From Haliotis asinina (Eukaryota; Mollusca; Gastropoda; Lepetellida; Haliotidae), in NCBI RefSeq assembly GCF_037392515.1, contig NC_090291.1:20438001-20502000 (forward strand): a stretch of DNA of 64,000 bases, written 5' to 3'. Below the pieces are notes generated by a model that was not told where the DNA came from, made no database searches, and saw nothing but the letters and a program-made list of their open reading frames with translations. Made by a program: the position numbers and the translations under genes. Of the stretch, positions 42,001-54,000 are shown in pieces; within the stretch, counting starts at the first letter, position 1, and the number at the start of each line of letters is the position of its first letter.

Positions 42001-45000
42001 AACCACTGTCAAAGGTCATGCGTATAATTCTGACCAATCACGATCCTCGCAGCAAATAGAGGCAGAAAAGCGTGTTTAGAAACCAATCTTAGTACAATAA
42101 AATCACTTCTTACAATTGCCAAAATACCCCACCAAGGGTACACTGGTTATGTTCAGAGCTTTCAAACGATACCCGCCATCAAATGAATTGCCTCACATGT
42201 TATTTGTATGAAACTTCCAAAATGGAGGTACTTCCCGCTGTTGTATCACGTTACCTAGTGGAAAGCCACTAACATCGGGCAAAAGATGACACATTTGAGA
42301 AAATTCTTATGATACGTAAATGGTTGACTCGTATTGAAAGAGTATATATTACTACACCAAGAATTTTTTGCGTGGGGAAGAGAAACGAAATATTCGCAAA
42401 ATATAAAGTGACACAGAATATATCCGGGTTGCAGTACATATTTTGAACAACCAGATTAACTTACTGGTACTTACTTACTTACTTTCAAAGGATACCAACA
42501 AGGACAAAGTGTAGAACAATGTCCAGTACCAGTTGACCATATTTCTAATCTCAAGACAGCTGACCGTGTACATATTGTTAATACCCTGTATTACACAGAA
42601 GGAAGCAACAGTCAGAAGCCTCACCTACCTTCTCCAACAGTGTTTTGACTTTCTTCAGATTCCCCTCTATACATGCTCGGTGCAGTTGTGTCTCTCCCTT
42701 CTCATTCACCTGCAACACAACATGGCTATGTAGTGAAAACCAATCAGAAACATGGTCATATGAGCGTTATACACAAAGCAGTCAATAGCCTTGATAGATT
42801 TTCAAACAGGTGAGATTACTCAAATACTGAGCATGTTACTGCTAAATCCAGTAATTCAATACAGACAGTTGTAAGACTGTAGACCTAAACATCAGTTAAC
42901 AGTCCATACAATGATGTACACAGGATGCATCCATTACACAGGCAGGTTTAAGGAACTATGTGAGTAGTTACTTTGGGTTTTGTCTGTACCCTCCTCCTGA
43001 TGGAACCTGTAGTGCTTGGGGCAGACAACTCCTCATCAGAACAGTCTGGAATTTAGAAGACATGTTAGTTAACTTTGCTTTCAGTAATATTCCAGCTATC
43101 TCACGGTAGTCTATACCAGACATTCCAGTGTTTGATATCATGATCAACTGGGATGTGATGGAATTCATCAGCCAAGTCCGCACCGCTGTCAACCTGACAC
43201 TGTTAGACAAAATAAAGGTTTGAAGAAGGTAACTTCTTCCATTGCACCTTTCAAATCAGGAAATTGGTAGTTGGTTCTCAGCAAGATGCTCACAAACATC
43301 ACACATCGTTTTACTTTGTAAAATGTTCATGTTTTCTTGGTATTCTATGAACACTCTTTGGATGTTTCGCTGTAATCATGGTCAACCAGGTGCCAAATAT
43401 ATGTCATATGGATCCATGAGTTTACATATGTGTTTCATGCACCTTAACTTAAATTGTCATTACTGCCACTGTAGCTTCAAGGATCAGTTACCTGACTCTG
43501 TCAACTCTGCGATGCTGAGGTTTCCATCCTCCTCTGACTGCTGGGTGTCCACCTCCGAGTCAGACAACTCATCCCCAGACGATATGCCATATTTGTTCCT
43601 CAGCTTGAGGAGCTTGTCTTCAGTCTGCTGCTGGTGAGTCTTCTGCTTGAACACCTTCTGTACTTCCAGCAGGGACTTCAACACCTGAATCTGACATTGC
43701 ACATACAGATGACACACAACCACTACTGATGCTACCCACTCAGTTTATGTCTCCCAATAGATCAAGCCCCAAATACGTACTTTCCGTGGATTCCATCACA
43801 TCATTCCACACAGGCATTTACAGTAGTACATTGATTGTAACTCCCATACTTTAAGAGAGACTTAAGACAGTGCTAAGATTTCTCAGTGACATGAGCCCAG
43901 GTCAAAACAGGAATCAAAACACATGTGTGACCTGACTGTCAACAATCACACTCCAGCTTTGCATATTGCTGCACATGCTTTATTTTATCCAATAAATACA
44001 AACTACTTTGACATTCGGTTTAAAATATGTTTTGGCTTTAATAACATGTCTATCATTCATCAACTGCGATCTGTATATTAAAGCAGTTACATTAATTGTA
44101 ATGCTTAGCATTACAGGAACATGACCAAATTTGCTTTTTATGATAAATGTAACACTAGAGAGAAAGCACTGCATGTATGGAACCCTAAAACCTGGCCCCA
44201 TGTACAGAGTTATCTGCCCTTACTCTTTCACATTCTTTATACAGAAATGTGATTGAACAGCAAACCTTTTGTGTTCACTCTCTATCACAAATTTCAAAGA
44301 ACAAAAGTAAACTGTGCACCATTGTAGTGGATAGTAATAGGTTAAGATCACAATGAAATCAGGTACCACCGTAAAGAAACCATCTTATTCTTAAACATCG
44401 GGTTCATCCAATTACCCATTCATATGATTTATTCACTATAACTCTGACTAGATTGTCAAGTGATAAACACAAGGATTGTACATACAAATGTTCCCATATC
44501 TTCACAAACCTGTAATTTCCTATTTTTAGCTTTCCTTGCAAACTCAAAAGCTGAGAGGTAGCACTGGCTGATCTTTTCATAGCTGGACCCTCCAAGCTCT
44601 TCCGCCTCCGCAATATTCAGCCAGGTGCGACAAATCTGGACAAATAAGCACAGTGTTCGCAAACACAATCTATTTCATGTTCCTTGTGTAATACAGAGTG
44701 CCACAGACACACTGAGTACAACACATGGCTATTTCACAACCGGTGGAAATATATCTATGCTACCAGACAAAATGTCACAGACAAGAGGCTTCTACTTACC
44801 TGCTCTGGGTCATCAGTTCGACAAGCCAGCTCCTTTTTGTAATACTCCACAGCTTTAGCAAACTGCTTGTTATCAGCAAAGGTTTGTGCCAGTGACACAT
44901 AGATTGGAATCCTCTCCTTCTTACTAATCAGTAACTGTTCTCCACATGCAAGCTGTGCAAGAGAAGTAAACCATAACGTTTAGAAGTACCTCTTAGAAGT

Positions 45001-48000
45001 GAGTGAGTGTAATTTTATATCACACTCAGCAATATTCCGGCTACATGTATATGGCAGTGGTCTGTAAATAATTGAGTCTGGGCCAGACAATCCAGTGACC
45101 AACAACATGAGCATCAATCTGCGCAATTGGGAACCGATGACATGTGTCAACCAAGTCAGCGAGCCTGACTACCCGATCCCATTAGTCGCCTCTTACAACA
45201 AGCATAGTCGCCTTTTATGGCAAGCATGGGTTTCTGAAGGCCTATTCTACCCCGGGACCTTCATGGGTCCCCTCTTAGAAGAAGACATCACTGAACAAGC
45301 ACATGAAGAGCAGAGAAGTTAACGGCTTCAAAACATCAGATATCATTAATGCTAACTTTCATTGTGCCTCTCTTACTTGAATGTATTTTATAATTGTAAT
45401 TTGTGAAATGTAGGTACATTTTCAGGTTATAATTGGTATCTGCCTTGCTTGAGTGGTGCCAATAAAACTGTTCCACTTGGCAGGAAATACAAACATTGAA
45501 CATTCAAATTCAACAACAAATGACAAACACAAGTAGGAGAGTACTCACACAAGACACTCATAGCTTAACCATTATCTTGAGTTACTTAGCATTACGAGTA
45601 GCCTTTGGTTGACTGTGGTCAATATAAACAGGAAGAAAACTGCCCTAATGGGAGACTGGTCAGACAACATGCATGTTTCATTTTTTATTTATATAGAAGC
45701 AGTTTGTCCCTAATAGTTTGCTGACCATTTGCAGGTAGAAATCAATGGCCTGTTTGAAGTTGGCAGCATCGGCAGCAGCATCACCCAACATCTCATATAG
45801 CTTGAACTGTTGCTGTAGACTGGCATCCTCTTTCTTCAGTTCATCAGAGCACTCCTCCATCTTACTGGCTGCACAACAGAGGAACGTGTACATCATACAC
45901 CAGTGGTCATGATGTTGGTACAGCTTCAGTGCTGGTTTTCTTCACTAGTAATTATAGGTACCAGTTTACATTGATATAAATAGTGATTGGTAATCCAAGC
46001 AAACATTTTGCATTTGTTTCTATAAAATGGAAATAATTTTGGCCCTGCTTACTTATCGCCTACCCTTTACTGATTGTCAGCATGGGTATGGCTTGTAGTC
46101 TTCAAAGTAAAGTTTGGTTATCAGTATTTACAGCGGAAGCTGTCTAAACGTCAGGACTAATGAAATATCCAGTTTAGACAGCAAACTGGATTGTAGGGTT
46201 GACATGGTTACCTATGACTAGAATGGAGCTCATATTAACCGTTATTCACATAATAACATAAACATAATTAATCAACACAGCAAGGATGTCTCACTAGACG
46301 AAACAAGTGCATCATTTCTGTGCACATTTTGACACAATGAGTAGCTGCTGGTGTTCAAAACCCACTCACTACTTAACATCCCTGATGACTGACAAAAATG
46401 CAATTTTCTAAATAAAATTGACATTTCATACTTATCCTAACTCATGCTTAACTGCTGCCTCCCTCTTCTATTCAAAGATGTGTTTGGGCTACGAAATTTC
46501 AGACAGAGTGACAAATATGGAGGGTCATGTGACCAATATTGGTGCCAAAACATAGAGGAAAGGCAGGGTACTTGTTGGTGAGTGTGATTTTACATCCTCT
46601 TTTGAAGAAGGGAGCTTCAATGGATTTCAAGTGTTCCACTAACTTTCGAATAGAAGAGGGAGACAAGTCATTAAGCATGTGTCTGGATAAGGAAAAATGT
46701 AAATTATCTTTGTCGGCAACCATGTAGTTAAAATACATGGCTGATTCTCACTCACAATCCCATATTTCAACGCAGGATTAATTGGAGCCGGAATTGACAG
46801 CTGCTAGACTGCAGAGCTTTTTAAATGATGATAACTGTACTAGATACAGACAGGATGCAGACTGGACAGGTGCTGGTTTTGACTGTTTCCACTGCATTTA
46901 TTTTTGTGACAGACATGAGAAACAGTTTGTGAAAAATTTGTTATGTATGGGCATGGTCACTTAATCAAGATTTATGAACTAACAATTACCAGATTTAAAA
47001 AGTTGAAGAATTCTTCTCTCTTCTGTTGCTGTTGCAGACCCAAGCTTGTTAGCTTTCTTTAGGCAGTGCTTGGCCATGGAAAAATCTCCAATTCGTATCA
47101 ATACCTGTGAAACATTCAACATTATACATTTTTGTATATTTCTGTAGCAACTGCAGACAACAATCTTAACTGAAAGCAAACCAGAGACATTCAGCCACAG
47201 ACTACCAAGTCCCTTTCAGTCCCTACTCCACTATCAGTCATGCTCCTCAAGAGGCCTTTTCAAGGTTATGCAGGGATTCATCTAGACCTGATGAGAGGCT
47301 GTTATTTGGCGCTTAGTGTGCTGCAATTTATAGCCAAACTTTCTAATTTGCATGTAAGGTTTGTATAATTCTTTTTCAGCAGAAGTCCTCCTTGGCGTAC
47401 ATATATGCCATGAGACAGACTTCAATCGAACATGAGTTGGGAGAGGCAATCTGTCTGCTAACATGTACCCTTCACACACTCTCATACACTGCCGAAGCTG
47501 TGAGAGATACAGAAATATACTTACCCAAACACTAAGACCGCCAATGTCAATCAGGCGGGGGCGTGGCAAATGAGGGTGGCAAGAGCCAATCAAAAAAGAA
47601 CTCATAGGTTATAGACGTATGTCATTCCCCAGTCCTCCAAAGAGGTGGGAAGTATGGACACGGCCCATTATTTCCACCGAAAATCCCCCAAACCAGCGAA
47701 ACACAGTGCCAGGAATAAAACAATGGATGATAGCGTATGTCGACGCTATATATCAATAACAAAATATCACCACGTATGAAATACCCATCACCAATATGAA
47801 ACATCAGGATATTTGAAAGGACAAATCATCTGACAGTTACTTGATGTTTTCTTAGAATAAGTCTGAATCATTTCCATGGAAGTCACGAAAATATAAATGC
47901 CATATATCTGTAAACTGCAAAATGAACCACTTCAAGATCTGTCTCATATATCTGCCAAGATCTACTGAAAGATATGAAATGTTTTTTCTGGAAACGAAGC

Positions 48001-51000
48001 CTATCCCTCCAGTTTGACTCCTTGGGACAAAGTCAGAATTGTTTCATTGCAAACCTGAAAAAATATAAGAGCCAAAAGATTGTAAATAGAAAAAGTCACC
48101 ACTTTGTGGTCTGATATTAGGAACTTTTGGAGATGTGCTCTGGAAACGAAACACACCTCTCACTAATGAGACAAAGTCTGAATCATTTCGGTGGAAACCG
48201 AGAAACTAAGAAATCACAAAAATCTGTAACTAGCAAAAGGCCCCATTCTAGCTTCTGATTGGTATATGTGCCAAGTTTTGCAGAAAAATAAAGAACAGAT
48301 TTTGAGTTATGATCCGGAAATGAAGCCCATCCTTCCATTTTGAGACTAAGTCAGAACCATGGAAACTGAGAAAATAATAAATCACAAAAACCTGTAAATA
48401 GCAAAATGCACAACTATCGGTTGAGATTATTACATTGTATATCTATTAAGTTTGATCTAAAAATATTGAACAGTTTCTGAGTTATGCTCCGGAAACAAAA
48501 TGATGATGGACGGACAGACGAGGTATTGACTATATCCCCCCGCATTATTTGGAGGGGGGATAAAAAGGGTAATACATTGTATCCCACCACCAGGAAAAAT
48601 AGAACATGATCGTGAAGTCGAAAGCTCATTCAGCTACAGAATCACAACTCTGCCCACTGGTGAGAACTGTATGGCCAAACCGAGATCGCACCCTTGAATG
48701 TTTGTCCAGTTGGTAGTGTAGGATGAACGTGCTCAGGTGGCTCCAAATAGTCACTGAGCAGATCTCCTCAATGGGTAGTGCCGCCGCATAAGCCTGTGAT
48801 GTAGCCACTGCCCTAACCGAATGAGCTCTTAACCCATTAGGTATGGTTAACCCTTTAAGAGTATAAGCCATACATATGGCATGGACAAGCCACCTAGAAA
48901 TTGTCTGCTTGTTTGCCGGAAGACCAGCTCTCCCTCCTCCATAACAGCAGAACAGCTGTTTATCATTTCTCATATCAGCCGTTTGTTTGATATGACGCTT
49001 GAGAGTCTTACGTACATCTAACACGTGAGCATGTTGAAGAGAGGTACCGGACAAGGGAGGCTGCTGAAGTGTAGGTAACGTGATAAAAAGAGGGTGCTGC
49101 CCTAAGAGAGCACTGGCAACAGGAGTATGGAAGGCAGAGATAGCTATGGAGTAGCCTCGTGGAGTAGTAGAACTCCAACACTTCAACCAAAGTTGAAGAA
49201 AAGGGATCAAGAACCCCTCTGCCGACACAACAGCGCGCATAACAGGCCCATCTACCCTCATAATGAACGTTTGTCGAATCCCTCCGCAAAGCCAGAATTG
49301 TGTTTGCAATGGGTGCAGGAATTCTGCTCACTTGGAGCGATTCCTGACAGTGACCACCCACTGAATCCTGGGATTCGGGTGCAGAACGCCATTCTGGTAT
49401 GGTTGAGCCAGTCCAAAGGGAGTACAGGAGGCAGAGCCAGAAACCTGAGAAGTACCAGAAATCAGCTTTGAGACAACCAAAGAGGTGCAAGGAGCACAAG
49501 CAGTTGAGCTGGTTGGGTGGCAAGCTGCAAGAGGACCCTGGGAATCAGTGGTAGAGGTGGGAACACCCACAATACCCTGCTCGTCCAATCGAGTTGGAAA
49601 GCTTCCAGGGTGATGATCAGGATCCGGTATCTGATGACTCACAGACGAGGCAATGAACCCCGGACTTTGGCAGTGCACCAACTGCTTGAATCAGGGTCAA
49701 CATGGGTTCCGAAGGACTTACTATTGGGATGCTGGGGGCCGACTTCCTTTTCCTCTGAAAAGGCTGCTGGGGCGGCACAGCCTCACCCTTGCCCCTGCCT
49801 TTACCCTTGCCCTTGCACATCTGCAATGGTTGCAACCACTTGGCAGACTCCTTGGTTGAAGCTGAAGGACACGCTGAGGCAAGGATCGAGGGCCGCATGC
49901 GAGATGTGTGAAGCTGCTCCAGTAAAGGCTTAGAATCCTTAAATGTGGAGACAGCTTCAAAAGGCAGATCAAACATGGACCTGGTACCTGACAGGAATGG
50001 ATTAACAACTTTGGCCAGAATGGAAGGTAAGATACGGAGCCGAGTATCCGCCAACTTGGCCTGAGCGAACGCTTCACCCGCAAGCCTAAACTCTGCGGGG
50101 TCCGTCGACGCCGAGCTGGCGACAACCTGGGGCAGGACAGTAGTGATATGCTCCTGAACCTGTCTCAGTGAAGCACCAAGCGAGACAGATGACTTGCTCG
50201 GCCCACCCCGACCCTCCTCTATGGTCTTTTCAACTTGATCCCCAGCAGCGACATCTCCGTGTCAAGAGACAGCTCTGGGGAATCATCGGTCAAGGGCAGA
50301 GCCGAGCGGGCCGATGCCACAGACCCGACGCCTGACATATTGTCAGAGTGGCGGATAACCGGCAACCCTGCGCCTCCCTGGGTGTTGACACTGACCGACC
50401 CGGCAAAGCCTGCGCCGACAGTGGCACTGTGAGCATGTGTGCCTTGTCTTTAAGGCATGGGGAGAAAATGCTTGACATATTTCGCAGCCCTGCTTTTCAT
50501 GAGCATCTTCTGCCAAACATCTTTGGCATGTTAGATGCCTACCCTGAGGTAGCAGCATAGTGCTACATGTAGCGCACCCTTTGAACTGGAAAAAACACAG
50601 CCGCCCTATGACTAGTAGCAAGGCCCGTTTTAACCTATATCCTGCACACAAATATTCAACAGAAACAACAGTATGCAGTATTTAACTGTTAAATAATTAA
50701 AGCTAGTACTCCTAACAAGGAACAAATAGCAACTAAACATGCGCAAAGTAGAGTAATTTGTAAAGGATATGTAAGTAACCACAGTACTGAACAAAACACT
50801 TACCAACACCTCACTGCAAAACATGAGATAATAACGTAAGTATGTACTAATATTGAAATATAATCCCATAGTGCCCTCTATCTATGCTCACAAAGCTGGA
50901 AAAAGTTATTGTGAGGACCACCAACCGCCATGTTACCAGCCACATGGCTGGAAACAGTGGACACCACACGTTACAACATATCATGAATGAAAAGAGTGAT

Positions 51001-54000
51001 ATATAGATTCCTAATAGAGCCCGTGCTTTAAAAGAGGAACCAAGCATACAGAATTAGATGCTTTCTCACTCATTTTCTCTATCTCAAGGTCGTAAGCTTC
51101 TATTATGAAGACTGTGGGATGGACAACTGTATATGACAATGACAGCATGAAAAGTGAGGTACAAGGTAGTTGATGAGAGTTACCTGCTCTTGGCTGTGGG
51201 GGGGCCCCAGGAGGGGGCCCTGTAGGGGTGGTCTCACAAGACAAAAACGAGATTTTTTGCTTTGTAAAATATTTATGGAAATATTGTTACAACTGCCGTA
51301 GGCATTTTAAAATGGACGTTTCAATGCCATATGTGTACCCCAAGCACGACTTCTTCTGAAAAAGAACAAAAAACTAAGAACATTAAAGATCACATGATGT
51401 CTTAGTAGACCCTACCTGAGCCTTATTGACGAGGACTTCACTTTCCAGCAGTTTGTCTTTCAACTTGCTGGCACATTGCTGTGCCTCCTCAAGGGACCGC
51501 AGTGCCTGGCTCCAGTTCTCACTCCGCTGGTACATCCCCGCCAGGGAGAACTGACAGCGATACACATCTCTCTGCAGACGGTACTTCCTGGAGAAACAAT
51601 ACACATTCCAGTGGAAACAAGTGAAACTAACAGTTTCTAAAGTGTTAAAAGTTTTACTACTTTATAAAATGATACCTGGGAGTTAACAACTAAATAGAGG
51701 TTTGTTTTACTTATGCATAATTGGTTTCCAGAATTGGATACTGTTAAAATTGAATTCACACATATCTACAAAACAGAACAAGATTTTTCTCATAATGATG
51801 ACAATGTTTATTGTCAATTTTGGATGATACAAATTTACGAATATCAATACCAAATTAGTAATGCCAAACTTGGACAATAAATAGACCAGAAATTCAATTT
51901 GAAACATCAATGGACCAAAGTTCATATTAAGTACTAAGTTGTCAACATGCAATTTTTACAGGATTTTATCTTACCTAAACGCATGCAGAATAGAAAGTTT
52001 AATTCTAGCCCTTACGTAGACACATTAGATTATGATATTTTTAAGCTGATGCATCGAAAATAAATGTTACAATCAATAACATTCCAATAAACCTCAGACA
52101 GATTCTACATAGGGTATGATCATAACACTCACTGAGCAATTGTGATGGCTTTCTTCATATACTCAGCACTCTGTCTAACATCGTCCCGGCCATCATAAAC
52201 CAGGCCTGCAAAAACAACCTTCAAGTAAAGTTCTTCAACGCAAACAGGCATGTCACACAGTTTTTCTTTAAACAACAACAACAACAGCAACAAAAACAAC
52301 GACAAAAAAAGCCCTATCCCAACATTTTTTCTTATATAAATGTCACCACCATGATGATGCAAAGGATAGTCTTTTCCTCTTTTGGCCTAATTTCTGCCTT
52401 TAGGGAATTCATACTTGTATCATGATTATGTGTTTTATTGCATCAACTGATGTTTGACAATACAGATAGTGTTTCCTCTTGGCACTTTTACTAGTTTCGC
52501 AGGCCCAACTATCCTGCCCTTTTTACTTCGAGCCCTGCCCTTTTGAATTTTATTTGGCGCCAAATTTGAAACACTCAGCTGATAATACAAACAAATGATA
52601 AAGACCCTCAAAAACAGAGAGGACATGCAGGGCATTGTCTGACATGTTTCTCAATAAACATGATAAACATTTTACATTACTATGTTTGAAGCAGTAAAAT
52701 TAGAAGCTGGTTTTGTTTACTTACCGAGGTTGAGGTAGAGTCTGGCCTTCATTTCCATCAATTCTTCATTCTTTACAGAATTCTTCAACCTGTCACAAAC
52801 TTCAAGTGACTTCTGAAATGCAGTTTCAGCATTTTTTGATGCATCAACTGCACCATGCCCCTTAGATGTCTCGGACTGAAAGAGGTAAGTCCGGCCAATG
52901 GTGGCCCATGCTCGTTGCTCCTCAATCACACTGTCACATGACTTGGCCAGGGAGAGATGACGCTCTTGAAGTTTGAGTGCCTTTGGATACTGTTCAAGAG
53001 CACAGTAACACTCACCTATCTTACGACATGCAACAGCCTCGCCAATGGTATCTTGTAGAGCTTCACTGATTGCCCTCTCAGCTTCATGCTCCTTGATAGC
53101 TTCCTCAAACCTTTCTGGAAAGTAAGAAAACAAGGTATAGCAATTGTTTTGTTCAGCACTGTACATGGTCTGTTTTCTCAAAACTATTTACAACATTCTT
53201 TTTCCCCCTTCACTAACTTTTAATGTAACAATGTATAATCAGGTTTAAGTGACTGAATTTCAAGCATAGCACTGTGTGCTTTAGTTTTGCATGTAACAAG
53301 TACATATCCAATCTGAGTGATAATCAGTTTTCTTCAAATGGTTTGGTTGTTGGGATTCTGATTATTAAAGTACCATTAGTCAATTGTTCACAGGACCATA
53401 AGCAGGAAACATGATAATCAATAAAGCATAATTTTCTCAATGACTGTTACGCAGGGCTTGGGACAGACAACTTAATTAATAAGATGGTCAATGACTTCTT
53501 TTTTTCTGTTTCATCGATATGATTTGTCAACCAACAGCAAAGTCATTGCCCATTATTTACCTGCCTGTCTGCTAAGAAAGATTTCAGTATTAATGGGTCA
53601 AGCAACCCGTTACTCTTAACAACAATGGAATGCAAATGGTTTAAGAAATATAGTCGCTAGACTCCATTTGAAAGACACAATGCTTCTTTGGCATGTTTTT
53701 TCAATACATGTGTAACATGTGTAATAATATTCTCCTTTAATAATTTCATCATACAAACCATATTTTGACAGTAGTTCTCCAATACAATTATGTATCTGTG
53801 AAACTTCTCTCAAATTGTCTTTCTTCTCAGCTTTCCTTTTCTCTCTTTTTAATTCTGAAATCAGAAAAGACAATGATTTAGTTATCATCATGATCATGGT
53901 TATCGTGACTTTAGTTTTACGCTGTACTCAGCAATATTCCAGTTATATGGCGGCCGTCTGTAAATAATCAAGTCTGGACCAGATAATCCAGTGATTAACA

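Noticed and set aside
49127-49933. Plus-strand ORFs of 114-138 codons
   Set aside because: Antisense to the gag-like and recombinase parts of the second DIRS-like fossil.
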